A DNA stretch of 64,000 nucleotides from Alphaproteobacteria bacterium (GCA_028284945.1 JANQQJ010000037.1:61112-125111); one strand, 5' to 3'. Counted from the stretch's first letter, positions 16,921 through 25,787 are shown. The notes: generated by a model from the sequence alone, not told the origin. Numbers and translations are program-made.

Positions 16921-17862
16921 CTAGCGTGTCAGAGCATACCTGAATTCTGGCCGAATAGAGTCACGTGCGCTTTGCGCGTCTGCGAGTATTTCTTCGAGCA
17001 CCCTGGCACTCGTTGGATCGGCTGGGGTCCCCGTAGCAAGACTGAGATTGGGGAGGGTGAGTCCAAAGGGGCTGTCGTGACCATCCAGGACCACTTCCAG
17101 CCAGTCGATCGTGTAGCTCTTGTTTTTGAACCAAAATGAGAAAAGCAAATCGGCTGACTCGGGTACGTCCGCAAACTCACACTTGGGTATATGCTTATTG
17201 TCTGCGACCTGTTTCATGCGGTCATACAGACTTTCAAAGCGTTCAGGGTCAGCCACCCGAGCTCGTGCAATCTTCGCAAATGTAATTTGCACATGCTCCT
17301 TCTGCTGGGTTGTGAACCGGGTAATGCCTTCCGGGTGAACAATCATCAGGGGCCAGGAGATTTTTCCGTCAATAAAGACATCTGCATCTGGCGGTAAGAC
17401 CCATTCTGCTAGAAAAGCAGCGACCAGATTCATTCTTACGATTCGATAGCTCTCGTCAAAAACGTCTTGAATAAAGGCATTTTGGTCATCCACGAGAGAA
17501 TCAAGATACGCATCAACTGCGTCTGCGATCTCTGTTTCGGAGGAGGGTAGCGCGTCTTGGGTCGGCTCATAGCTGTACCCTAACAGATTATGCAGTATCT
17601 CTTGATCTGAGGGTGGAACATCGAGCGCTGCAGCGAGCCTGGTGATCAGGCATCGTGACGGTTGGCGGTCGCCACTTTCAATCTGGCTTATGTCCCTTTG
17701 GCACTCGCCGATTTTTGCGGCCAACTCGCGCTGGGTCAGTTTGCGCGACTGCCTCCATGTGCGGATTAATGTCGCAAAAGTATCCCGGTTTTCCGACGCC
17801 CGGCAAACGAGCGGAAGATCGGCAAATGCCTCCGGTTCGACGTGCGGTACGTGATCAGACAT
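16921..17862 (-). CDS. XRE-family regulator with MmyB-like ligand-binding domain (copy 1 of the minus-strand type)
   Basis: A 313-residue regulator. The HTH occupies ~24-90 (FATLIRTWRQSRKLTQRELAAKIG, QRDISQIESGDRQPS), followed by HNLLGYSYEP and a long MmyB-like sensor domain with SYRIVRMNLVAAFL and WPLMIVHPEGI. ATG 17862 was chosen over a TTG at 17874 because GGAG lies six bases before it. The closest relative in the window is the minus-strand gene at 19475-20437, with the same order of landmarks (FATL-RTWRQS, ISQIESG-R-P, LHNLLGYSY-P, YLDSLVDD). It is divergent from the gene at 18505 across a 642-base region that contains a perfect 12-base inverted repeat. Confidence 0.82.
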   Translation of the reverse strand: MSDHVPHVEPEAFADLPLVCRASENRDTFATLIRTWRQSRKLTQRELAAKIGECQRDISQIESGDRQPSRCLITRLAAALDVPPSDQEILHNLLGYSYEPTQDALPSSETEIADAVDAYLDSLVDDQNAFIQDVFDESYRIVRMNLVAAFLAEWVLPPDADVFIDGKISWPLMIVHPEGITRFTTQQKEHVQITFAKIARARVADPERFESLYDRMKQVADNKHIPKCEFADVPESADLLFSFWFKNKSYTIDWLEVVLDGHDSPFGLTLPNLSLATGTPADPTSARVLEEILADAQSARDSIRPEFRYALTR

Positions 17863-18504
17863 GGTCTGCTCCAATTGGGGCCCTCAAACAGGCCGCCCTT
17901 TACGAATAGTTTGACGCACTACTAAGCGCCTCGAATTCTAAACCGTCCGTTCCAGCCTGAAGACATGTGAATGCGAACGTAGCTGGCTAGAGCGCCGCTA
18001 GGATCGAGACTTCGAGCCTTATTTGCAATATCGCTGTGCCAGCTTGCTACCCCTATTACCAAAAGTGAATAATCCAAGGGTTGGGCCGAAATAGCAAATT
18101 GCATGTCCAGATTCGCGCACCGTCCCCGTCATGTAGCCGCGATGACCAGCTGTGCGCATCCGCGTTGATACAGTTTTGGTAATAGCGGTTTGTGTTTAGA
18201 GCCAGCAGGCTGGAACTATGCTGGTTTTGAGATGCCCGTGCACGTCCTTTGGCGCAGTAGACCGGGCAAAAGCAGGCACCGAAGGTGATGCGGATTCAAC
18301 GGCCAGGATGCGGGTGCCTATAAGGGCCCAAAGAGAGCTTGGGGGCTGAACGCACGTTCCTGTAATGCGGGTTCGACTGATTTGCGATGTTTGGTCGAGA
18401 GCGTCATCGCGTTCAGCATCGGACCGTTCGTCCGGCACCAAGTTTAAGGGGCTGCCATTGGCGTTCGCTCCCCCTGGCAACGACACGAGAGAAAGAGGCA
18501 ACCG
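17863..18504. other. Divergent regulatory region between two XRE regulator genes
   Basis: No credible gene is seen in these 642 bases. The main structure is the inverted repeat at 18053-18064 and 18174-18185, described separately. The A/T-rich stretch around 18040-18080 is a likely promoter zone for the minus-strand regulator. The half nearest 18505 is GC-richer and has no clear elements apart from AGAGGCAACCG before the ATG. Confidence 0.5.
18053..18185. promoter_or_regulatory. Perfect 12-base inverted repeat, candidate operator pair
   Basis: CTATTACCAAAA at 18053-18064 and its exact reverse complement TTTTGGTAATAG at 18174-18185 are separated by 109 bases. Similarity extends outwards: both arms fit CC-N-CTATTACCAAAA-N-TG-N-AT when read in the same direction. 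The arms lie between divergent XRE genes, one facing each gene, as expected for operators of an autoregulated divergent pair. A hairpin is unlikely because of the long loop. Confidence 0.5.
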
Positions 18505-19386
18505 ATGATCGAATTTGGAGCACTAGTCAGGTCGCTTAGAATCTCGCGGGGCTTTTCACAGGACGAGCTCAGCGCGCTGATCGGCGTTTCTCAGCGGCAC
18601 TTGAGTTTTATTGAGACCGGGAGGGCACGGCCTGCACGCGACCTTGTTTTAAAGATCGCCTCGGAACTGGAACTTCTCTACGCAGATGTTGTGCGGATGC
18701 TCAAGCTGGCCGGTTTCGGCGCAGGGCTACCAAGGCCATGCAGTATCCATGACGTTCCTGATGCTTTTTTTCAGTCCGCCGAACGACTGCTGGTTTCAAA
18801 CCCGGTCAGTCCTTCAATCGTGATGGATGACCGGCTGCGGATCGTCCGGATGAACTATGCGTTCGCGACTCGCTTGGAGGTCTATGACGATTTCTCGGAT
18901 TTTATGGACGGTTCCTACATCTCGTTCCCGTTGCTCATACTTCATCCCAAAGGTCTCGCGACGCTTAACTCGATGAGTAGTACGGACGATTTCATTGTTG
19001 CATTCCTGCAATGGGTTCTGCGTGAGCGGCTGAAAAACCCTGAAAAATTGGGCCCGCTCGTCGAGCGGTTGCTTCGCTTTCCCCTGTGTGCAGCGAGTAA
19101 TGGCCGTATTGAACCCGGCGGTGTCTTTGAAGGGCTATTGATCGAAGCGGCGACGCCATTCTGCACATGCCGGGAACGGATCAGGATATTGGAGATCGCG
19201 CCACCGCTTGGTTATTGCGGCCCCGCCGTGCCGTCACTTATTAGCTGGACTGTCATTCCAGACGATGTGGAGACAAGGCGGGCATATGAAAACGTGCTGC
19301 GTGAGCCACGCCAGCAGACCAATCGTCACCTATTACCGTTTGTGGTTGATGAACATCAACTGTTTGCCAACATTGCCGCCGAATAG
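18505..19386 (+). CDS. XRE-family regulator with MmyB-like ligand-binding domain (copy 2 of the plus-strand type)
   Basis: A 293-residue regulator and the paralogue of the gene at 16009. The HTH at ~5-65 reads VRSLRISRGFSQDELSALIG, SQRHLSFIETGRARPARDL; the sensor domain has VMDDRLRIVRMN, ISFPLLILHPKGL and FLQWVLRERLKNPEKLGPLVERLLRFPL, which parallels FLQYLLRRKLKDPATLEPIIRRAMDFPL in copy 1. AGAGG sits before the ATG. It is convergent with 19475-20437 (88 bases between stops). Function is unknown; the duplicated pair layout suggests two regulatory circuits that diverged after duplication. Confidence 0.82.
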   Translation: MIEFGALVRSLRISRGFSQDELSALIGVSQRHLSFIETGRARPARDLVLKIASELELLYADVVRMLKLAGFGAGLPRPCSIHDVPDAFFQSAERLLVSNPVSPSIVMDDRLRIVRMNYAFATRLEVYDDFSDFMDGSYISFPLLILHPKGLATLNSMSSTDDFIVAFLQWVLRERLKNPEKLGPLVERLLRFPLCAASNGRIEPGGVFEGLLIEAATPFCTCRERIRILEIAPPLGYCGPAVPSLISWTVIPDDVETRRAYENVLREPRQQTNRHLLPFVVDEHQLFANIAAE

Positions 19387-19474
19387 GCTCGGTTGATTAA
19401 CTATGTTCGGTGACATAGCCCTCCTGAGAGGTCCGGAGCGCCTGGGTCGAGCTATACGGCCTCAGCCGCGTTGT

Positions 19475-20437
19475 TCACTGACTGCGATCTAACAGATATC
19501 GGACTTCCGGCCGAATCGAGGCCCGGTTTGCTTCGACAAGGATGTTACACATGGTCTGTGCGCTTTCCGCATCTGCCGGCGTGCCGGTGGCGAGGATCAG
19601 TTTGGGCCAGTTCGATCCCTGCGGATAGTGGTGAGCGCTCAGGTTCACTTCCTGCCAATAAATCCTGTACGCGCGGTCCTTGTGGGCAAAGGTGAATTTC
19701 TGACTTGTAAAGTCAGGGACATCGGGAAACTCTGATTGTGGGATGTGGCTTGGCTCGCCGATTTCGGTCATTCGGTCGTAAAGGTCCGACATTTTGTGTG
19801 GATCGGATACCCGCTCCCGGGCGACCCTTGAATAGGTGATTTTCCTGTGCGCATCTGGTTCGGATGAGTTGGTTGCAACATGCCCTTTTGGATGCACCAC
19901 AAGCAGTGGAAAGGAGATCATGCCCTCGTCCATGATTTCCGAAAGATCCAACTCGGTCTCTTCCAACGCATGGCTAAGCGTAAAGGCTGACAACAGGTTT
20001 GATCTTAGTATTCGATACTGGTCATCAAAGACCATTTCAAACATGGCACTTTTATCGTCCACGAGAGAATCAAGGTATTCGTCCAACGGATCCGCGAAAC
20101 CAGCCTGCGGCCGTTCAGCGAATGACGGGTCAGGCGTGTAACTGTAGCCAAGCAGGTTGTGCAGCATCACCACGTCGACAGGCGGAACCTTGAGAACCTC
20201 GGCCATTCGGTTGATTGTGTCTCGCGTTGGCTTGCGCTTGCCGCTTTCGATCTGGCTGATGTTTCTCTGTGATTCACCAGTCTTGTCGGCGAACGCTTGC
20301 TGAGTGAAGCCTTGGGACTGGCGCCAGGTGCGCACCAATGTTGCAAACAGCTCAGGATTCTCAGCGGCAACACCTGTTAAGGGGACGTTGTAAAAGACGT
20401 TTTTCGATTTTTCGCTGTCTTTGTAGCCCACGCGCAT
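19475..20437 (-). CDS. XRE-family regulator with MmyB-like ligand-binding domain (copy 2 of the minus-strand type)
   Basis: A 320-residue paralogue of the gene at 16921. HTH: FATLVRTWRQSQGFTQQAFADKTG, QRNISQIESGKRKPTRDTI; then HNLLGYSYTP, a YLDSLVDDKSAMFEMVFDDQYRILRSN sensor opening, FPLLVVHPKGH, and a C-terminal WPKLILATGTPADAE that repeats LPNLSLATGTPADPT of copy 1. A 16-base identical stretch of DNA (CCACGAGAGAATCAAG) occurs in both copies at the YLDSLVDD codons, so the duplication is not very ancient or is maintained by conversion. Confidence 0.82.
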   Translation of the reverse strand: MRVGYKDSEKSKNVFYNVPLTGVAAENPELFATLVRTWRQSQGFTQQAFADKTGESQRNISQIESGKRKPTRDTINRMAEVLKVPPVDVVMLHNLLGYSYTPDPSFAERPQAGFADPLDEYLDSLVDDKSAMFEMVFDDQYRILRSNLLSAFTLSHALEETELDLSEIMDEGMISFPLLVVHPKGHVATNSSEPDAHRKITYSRVARERVSDPHKMSDLYDRMTEIGEPSHIPQSEFPDVPDFTSQKFTFAHKDRAYRIYWQEVNLSAHHYPQGSNWPKLILATGTPADAESAQTMCNILVEANRASIRPEVRYLLDRSQ

Positions 20438-20552
20438 CTCGTCAAGCTAAGTGACCTTCGGGGTGCCCGCCGCTGCTAGGTATTGGCCTGCACCATGAAG
20501 ACGGTCAGATTTCTTCCATATGTAAGGCTAGAAATCTCGAGGCTTCGCAGCC

Positions 20553-20571
20553 ATTACCCTGGTTGCATATT
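20553..20571 (+). promoter_or_regulatory. ATTACC-N5-TGNAT motif, candidate regulator site
   Basis: ATTACC CTGGT TGCATATT fits the element found in the 18053-18185 inverted repeat and upstream of the autotransporter. It lies 116 bases before the start of the minus-strand regulator at 20437, so autoregulation is possible. Evidence is sequence similarity only. Confidence 0.35.
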
Positions 20572-20621
20572 TGGCGTTGTGGACTGGTGCCTTTGGCCTA
20601 GGCCAACTGGCCGGAAGCGGC

Positions 20622-20834
20622 CTAATCGAGCGGCGCCCAATAGTCCGTATTTATGTCTTTAAACCAGCACGACATCTCTGAGGAGGGTTTGAGGATACAG
20701 ATTAAGGGGCAGTCACCGTCAAGCACACCCACAAGGTTGCCGTCGTCATCCATCAAGGGTCGGCCGGTTTGATTGTGTGTTTCTTGCAGGTAGCTGAGGT
20801 AAAGGAGTGAGAGCTGTTGCTGCATATCAAGCAT
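20622..20834 (-). CDS. Possible small protein, unknown
   Basis: An open frame of 70 codons with ATG, a GAGG seven bases upstream, and unremarkable codon use. The product is acidic, with MDDDGNLVGVLDGDCPLICIL in the middle and two Cys. No family is recognised. It stands alone between regulators and the B12 locus. It could be a chance frame; conservation would decide. Confidence 0.3.
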   Translation of the reverse strand: MLDMQQQLSLLYLSYLQETHNQTGRPLMDDDGNLVGVLDGDCPLICILKPSSEMSCWFKDINTDYWAPLD

Positions 20835-21200
20835 TGAAGAACCTCGTCACACAGGGTTGTGATGTCCGGATGCGCGAGGGCACGTTGCCAGGTTGCGCAG
20901 ATCAGTTTGCGCCAGATGATTTATAGAACCAATAGTTTCAGTTATGAACGGCCAACCCAACCGGATTTAACGCTAAGGTTGTAGGCTCAAAAATTGCTTT
21001 CGGCCATTACCTGGATGGAATTAATCGTATTGGAATCGGTCGATCCGGTAGGGGTGAATGCCAATCGGGGTGGGCCTGTGAGGAACATTTTTAGCGCGTA
21101 CTAAGGCTGGCCGGGGCTTGGCTTATCCGTGACGAAAAACCCAGCACATGCGACACTCGAACACCCCAGTAAACCGGCCAAAGCTGGACCGCGGTGCGCC

Positions 21201-22511
21201 TCAGGGCGCTTGTTGCGGCCGAAACAGCCCGGCTGCTGCTTGAGGATTGGATGGAAAGTAAAAGTGAATGAAGGATGCGGTCAGCCGACCTTTCCGATAG
21301 ACGGGCTCACCATCCCGAGTGCTCTGGCTTTGCATACCGTGGGCGTAGGGTGCCTCGGCACATTCTGCTTTTGCATAGTGAAAGGCGTGGCCGCGTAATT
21401 CACCTTCTGGGAACTCGGCGCTTTGCATGCCAATTGCCGCCAGTCGAGATTGCATTTGGGCGTCGCCGGAGAGGAGCCCAGCAAGCTTGGCAGAATTACC
21501 GTCGACTGAGGTGAGACTGTCCAACAGATAAAGCATGCCCCCGCACTCACCCAGGATCGGTCGGTCGTCCCGGTGGTGGTCGCGCAGGGATGTCAATGTT
21601 TGTTGATTGCTAGACAAGCGCTCAAGATGGAGCTCTGGATAGCCGCCCGGCAGCCAGACTGCATCGGCATGCGTTGGAACAGGCTCGTTTTCCAGGGGAG
21701 AGAAAAAGATAACCTCGGCGCCGGCTGCCCTTAGAAAGTCGAGATTGGCCGGATAAATGAACGAGAACGCGTCATCCTTCGCGACAGCGACGACATGTCC
21801 CTTGAGCAAAGTGGTCGTTGTTTTGCGAGAGGAAGGACCGATATTTGCACTTTCGAAAGATTCAACCTCACAGTGCAGGGTAAGGGCCTTTGCCAGCCGC
21901 TCCAACCGTTGGTCCAGACCGGCCAATTCCCTGGCCTGCACCAGACCGAGGTGACGATCCGGCAAGGCTGCAGCTTCGTCCCGGGCCAGATAGCCAAGGA
22001 ATGGGATTTCCGCGGGCAGGCTGGGGGCCAGTAAGTCCGCATGGCCGGGACTCGCCACGCGGTTGGCAATCACGCCCGCGCAATTGAGTGATGGCCGATA
22101 GGTCGCTAGCCCATGGGCGACGGCACCAAAAGTCTGGGCCATCGCCTGTGCGTCGATGACGAGCAGGACAGTTAGACCAAATTTTTCTGCGAGATCCGCA
22201 CTGCTGGGCTTTCCGTCATAGAGCCCCATGACACCCTCAATCAGAACCAGGTCGGCTTCCTGTGTCGCCTCGTAGAGCAGATTCCGGCAGGCATCCTCCC
22301 CCACCATCCAGAGGTCGAGATGATAGACAGGGTGGCCCGATGCGCGCTCCAGGATCATTGGATCGAGAAAATCCGGGCCGGTTTTGAATACACGCACCTT
22401 CCCACCCCTGGCCCGGCATTGCCAGGCCAGGGCCGCGGTTACAGATGTCTTGCCAACATTTGAGGCCGGTCCCGCAATCAGCATTGCAGGACAAGGCTCG
22501 CCGTTAGGCAT
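21201..22511 (-). CDS. cobB: Cobyrinic acid a,c-diamide synthase
   Basis: A 436-residue CobB/CbiA enzyme that amidates the a and c carboxylates of (hydrogeno)cobyrinic acid with glutamine and ATP. The N-terminal dethiobiotin-synthetase-like ATPase has the P-loop GPASNVGKTSVTAAL (~13-27) and FKTGPDFLDP. The C-terminal glutamine amidotransferase has the nucleophile Cys in GECGGMLYLLD and the late catalytic His within SFIHFYFPSNP. ATG 22511 was chosen over 22550 because it overlaps the preceding stop by eight bases (ATGCCTAA), implying translational coupling. It is the second gene of a minus-strand operon behind a cobalamin riboswitch. Confidence 0.92.
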   Translation of the reverse strand: MPNGEPCPAMLIAGPASNVGKTSVTAALAWQCRARGGKVRVFKTGPDFLDPMILERASGHPVYHLDLWMVGEDACRNLLYEATQEADLVLIEGVMGLYDGKPSSADLAEKFGLTVLLVIDAQAMAQTFGAVAHGLATYRPSLNCAGVIANRVASPGHADLLAPSLPAEIPFLGYLARDEAAALPDRHLGLVQARELAGLDQRLERLAKALTLHCEVESFESANIGPSSRKTTTTLLKGHVVAVAKDDAFSFIYPANLDFLRAAGAEVIFFSPLENEPVPTHADAVWLPGGYPELHLERLSSNQQTLTSLRDHHRDDRPILGECGGMLYLLDSLTSVDGNSAKLAGLLSGDAQMQSRLAAIGMQSAEFPEGELRGHAFHYAKAECAEAPYAHGMQSQSTRDGEPVYRKGRLTASFIHFYFPSNPQAAAGLFRPQQAP

Positions 22512-23088
22512 TGCGGAGCATCGGAAGCCGCCGCCACAGATATGATGCACCGACGACTAGCCCTGGCAAAGCCAGGACATAGAGAACCGTCGTGGTCACA
22601 TATCCGCCAAAATACTGCGCGTATCTGGCGACATATTCTGACCAGTTGGGCTCAGGATACCGGCCTGAAAACCAATAGAATCCGCCGTTTGACAGGGTGA
22701 AATGGACGGTGCTGGCAGCAAGTGCAATCCCCGCCAGCAACAGAACCTGTTGCAGGCCACTTTCAGAGCGTTTTGCAAACCAGCGGCCACCGCCCCATAA
22801 ACATGCGTAGCCCACGAGCAGGAAGGGGTAGGACGGAGAAATGCACCAGAAGTCCCCTGTCGTAAACCCGTAGCTGAGGTCGATTGCAATGGCTTCCAGT
22901 GCTAACAGAATAAATACTCTGCTGGATCGAACATAAGCGCCGCACAAAAAGAACACGGCAGTCGAGGCGCCGGGCAAGGGAATAAACGTGTGAATCCATG
23001 ATATGCGTGTTGCGGCCATGAGCAGGACTAAAGCCAACACAATCATGTTTTGCGAAAGAGGTTCGGATCTTGTTCTTGTCGTCGTCAT
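22504..23088 (-). CDS. Small six-TM membrane protein, BtuM-like cobalamin transporter candidate
   Basis: A 194-residue, very hydrophobic protein with about six TM segments. ATG 23088 is preceded by GGAG eight bases upstream; the longer frame from 23208 would add an unrelated basic leader. It lies directly downstream of a cobalamin riboswitch and is coupled to cobB, so a B12 role is nearly certain, but the fold is harder to name. Size, TM count and a lone Cys in a GDFWCISPSYPFLL segment suggest the solitary ECF S-component family BtuM, in which a conserved Cys binds cobalt of cobalamin. A cobalt or cobinamide carrier is the alternative. Confidence 0.6.
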   Translation of the reverse strand: MTTTRTRSEPLSQNMIVLALVLLMAATRISWIHTFIPLPGASTAVFFLCGAYVRSSRVFILLALEAIAIDLSYGFTTGDFWCISPSYPFLLVGYACLWGGGRWFAKRSESGLQQVLLLAGIALAASTVHFTLSNGGFYWFSGRYPEPNWSEYVARYAQYFGGYVTTTVLYVLALPGLVVGASYLWRRLPMLRNA

Positions 23089-23224
23089 TGTCAATTCTCC
23101 AGCGCACACCCGCGCGTTTTGAGGAACGGATAAACGTTGGCGGTTGATGAGGGATGACGACGAGTAGCGGCATGAGAAGCGCCGATACCGCCTCATCGCC
23201 CACCGCAATGCCAGCGTCTATTTC

Positions 23225-23390
23225 GTTTCAGGCTGGTCTCCGGACTTGCAAGCGAGGACGCTCCTCAGTGACCACACCTTCCCATGCGACCGTGCACAGT
23301 GGCTTTCGTGGGCACCTTTACTTGCCTACCGTTGCGGGGGCAGTTGTGGAATTGCCCGTGCGGGCTCACCACATTCCCATCGTTCTTTGA
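23225..23390 (-). promoter_or_regulatory. Cobalamin (B12) riboswitch controlling the BtuM-like gene and cobB
   Basis: Read on the minus strand: GGGAATGTGGTGAGCCC, then CAACTGCCCCCGCAACGGTA (core), GCCACTGTGC, GGGAAGG and the 3' B12 box AAGTCCGGAGACCAGCC. Order and spacing match the class. The box ends ~140 bases before the ATG at 23088, leaving room for an expression platform that hides the ribosome site or forms a terminator. High adenosylcobalamin should switch the two genes off. Confidence 0.92.
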
Positions 23391-23544
23391 ACGCGAAGAT
23401 TCAAGAGAACACCTGAACGAATGCGAACGCTAGACGCCTCGACCGGGACTGTCAATGAGCCTACCGGAATAACTTTTCGTCAACCTAAGCGGGTAAAACA
23501 AATTCACTTGAACTTGTCTCACACCCCGTGTAGCTACGATAGCG

Positions 23545-23735
23545 ATGGTTCCGCCGGGAAGGTCCCGGTGGTGAAAAGGGAATTCGGTAAGGTTCGTTCG
23601 TTGAGCTGAATCCGAAGCTGTTCCCGCAACTGTAGACAGAGAGTGCCGGTCAGATTTGACCACTGGAGGAGCGTTTGTCCTCTGGGAAGGTTAGACCGGA
23701 ACGTTTGGATCTGTGAGCCAGGAGACCTGCCATCG
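23545..23735 (+). promoter_or_regulatory. Cobalamin (B12) riboswitch controlling btuB and the forward cob operon
   Basis: On the plus strand: GGTGGTGAAAAGGGAATTCGG, GAAGCTGTTCCCGCAACTGTA (core, in part), CCACTGGAGG, CTGGGAAGGTTAGACC and the B12 box GTGAGCCAGGAGACCTGCC. It is a textbook element about 165 bases before the btuB start. It is oriented away from the first riboswitch, so two divergent promoters must lie between roughly 23390 and 23545. Confidence 0.95.
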
Positions 23736-23900
23736 CGTCGTCCTACTGTCGGTCGGGTAAACCGAGCAGTGCGGTACCTCCGTTTGGCGACAACTCATGC
23801 CCGGTGCATTGGTTGTCATTCTAAGTCGATAATCAGCAAATGCAGCGGGCGCATCGTCAGTTCGTGCGCCTGACCCTTTAGCTGTTTGTAGTGGGGTCTT

Positions 23901-25787
23901 GTGCACACAGTTTCGGAGTGTGCCTTGTTGTCCAACCCTTTTTGCCGCATTGCGGTTTTGTCATGCATAAGTTGCCTTAGCTTTGGATCTGCCGTTGAAG
24001 CAGAGCAGGCTGGGGGTACTCCAGTCTCGCGAGAGCAGATCGTGATCTCCGCCTCGCGTTATGAACAGCCGATATCGAGTGTCGGGACGTCAATATCGGT
24101 ACTTAATCAGGAAGATCTGGTGAACGGTCAGTTCACTTATGTTCTGGATGCCCTGCAAACTGTCCCCGGTGTCACGACGAACCAGAATGGTGCGTTCGGT
24201 GGTCAGGCGTCGGTCAGTATTCGCGGTGCCGGCGGTGACCGCACGCTGGTTCTTTTTGACGGCATTGAGCTGAATGATGTCTCCACGCCGGGGGCCTCTT
24301 TCAATTTTGCAAACCTGGACCCCCACGGCGTCGCGCGAATTGAAGTGCTGCGCGGTCCACAATCGATTCTGTATGGCTCGGCCGCCATTGGCGGTGTGAT
24401 CAACATTCTAACGCCCAGCGGCGAAGAAGGCTTTGGCGGCGGTGCCTTTGTCGAAGGCGGGTCATTTGCCACGGTCAGGGGTGGCGCTACCGTTTTTGGC
24501 GGTACTGAAAAGCTCTCATTTAATCTGTCCTCCTCAGCAGCCAGGACCGATGGCATATCAGCCGCGGATTTTATCGACGGCAACACGGAGCGCGACGGCT
24601 ATGAGAATGTTTCTGTTAACGGAAAGCTGACGGCACGGCCGACCGATACGACCCGTGCCGAACTGTTTTTCCGCTATACGGACACACGCAGCGAGTTTGA
24701 TAGGTTCGGGCCGGTTGATGCCGACTCGGTCAGTTTTGTCGAGCAACTTGCCTTTGCCGGCCGGTTGCACGCAGATCTGTTTGATGGACGGTTCCGCAAT
24801 ACAGTTACCGTTTCTCAAAGCCAGACGGACCGTAAAAATCTGTCGGACGGCGTTCAGTCATTTGAAGCTCAGGGCGAGCGTTTTGCAGTCGATTATCTTG
24901 GCGTCTTTGAAGTGGCTGAGGGCTGGACTGTTTCCGGCGGTGCTGAGCATGAGAGGACGCATTCAAAAACAACAGATCCGCGGAAGTTTACGATCAATAG
25001 CGTTTTCGGAGAGCTGGGCTTCACTCAGGTTCAGGGACTGACGCTGACCGCCGGCGTCAGGCTGGACGATCACGAGGCTTACGGAAGTGTTACAACGGCA
25101 AGGGTTACCGGGTCCTATGTCCTGCCTGGCGGTATGGGGACTCGGCTGAAGGCCAATTGGGGGGAGGGCTTTAGAGCACCCAGCGTTTTCCAGCTTACCT
25201 ATATCTGTACGTTCTGTGGATTAACGGCGCCCAATCAGAACCTCAGGCCGGAGAATTCGAACGCCTGGGAGGTCGGGATAGAGCAGTTCCTGTTTGATGA
25301 CCGGGTTCGGATGGAGCTTACCTATTTCGATCAGTCCATCAACGACATGATCATTTTCACCTTTACAGCCGGCTACGACAATGTTGACCGGGCAAAGCTT
25401 CAAGGTGTGGAAGTGACGTTTGAGGCTGACTTGACCCGCCGGCTCAATTTGACCGCGAACTACACCTATACAAGGGCACGGGACCTTGGCACCGGTGCGC
25501 GCCTCATCCGGACGCCAAGCCATATGGCCTTTGCAAGGCTTCAGTGGCAGGTCACCGAGAAACTGCTGCTGGGGCTTAAGGTTCTCTACAACGGGAAAGA
25601 AGCCGATCGCGGTGGCGCCATCTTGGACGACTGGATCCGTGTCGACCTTACCGGGTCGTACGCTCTGACCGAACAGCTAACGCTCTATGCGCGGGTCGAT
25701 AACCTGTTTGACGAGCAGTACCAGCAGATTGTCGGATACGGAACACCGGGCATATCGGCTTATGGCGGCCTGAGGGCAGCATTCTAA
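23901..25787 (+). CDS. btuB: TonB-dependent vitamin B12 receptor
   Basis: A 628-residue outer-membrane receptor. A signal peptide (~1-35) precedes the TonB box and plug (REQIVISASRYEQPISSVGTSISVL), with VSIRGAGGDRTLVLFDGIELND (~105-126) and RIEVLRGPQSILYGSAAIGGVINI (~148-171), the usual BtuB plug text. The 22-strand barrel ends LFDEQYQQIVGYGTPGISAYGGLRAAF, with the terminal Phe. The GTG start at 23901 gives a full signal peptide; there is no nearby ATG. Riboswitch control and the cob genes downstream fix the substrate as cobalamin or cobinamides. Confidence 0.93.
   Translation: MHTVSECALLSNPFCRIAVLSCISCLSFGSAVEAEQAGGTPVSREQIVISASRYEQPISSVGTSISVLNQEDLVNGQFTYVLDALQTVPGVTTNQNGAFGGQASVSIRGAGGDRTLVLFDGIELNDVSTPGASFNFANLDPHGVARIEVLRGPQSILYGSAAIGGVINILTPSGEEGFGGGAFVEGGSFATVRGGATVFGGTEKLSFNLSSSAARTDGISAADFIDGNTERDGYENVSVNGKLTARPTDTTRAELFFRYTDTRSEFDRFGPVDADSVSFVEQLAFAGRLHADLFDGRFRNTVTVSQSQTDRKNLSDGVQSFEAQGERFAVDYLGVFEVAEGWTVSGGAEHERTHSKTTDPRKFTINSVFGELGFTQVQGLTLTAGVRLDDHEAYGSVTTARVTGSYVLPGGMGTRLKANWGEGFRAPSVFQLTYICTFCGLTAPNQNLRPENSNAWEVGIEQFLFDDRVRMELTYFDQSINDMIIFTFTAGYDNVDRAKLQGVEVTFEADLTRRLNLTANYTYTRARDLGTGARLIRTPSHMAFARLQWQVTEKLLLGLKVLYNGKEADRGGAILDDWIRVDLTGSYALTEQLTLYARVDNLFDEQYQQIVGYGTPGISAYGGLRAAF

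Larger units (their letters stand above)
20438..21200. other. 763-base intergenic region with a possible small gene and motif copies
   Basis: It separates the regulator block from the B12 locus. It holds a possible 70-codon minus-strand gene (20622-20834, listed separately) and two copies of the ATTACC-type motif: ATTACC-CTGGT-TGCATATT at 20553-20571 and a looser ATTACC-TGGAT-GGAATTAATC at 21006-21026. Otherwise I see no RNA gene or repeat. Confidence 0.4.
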
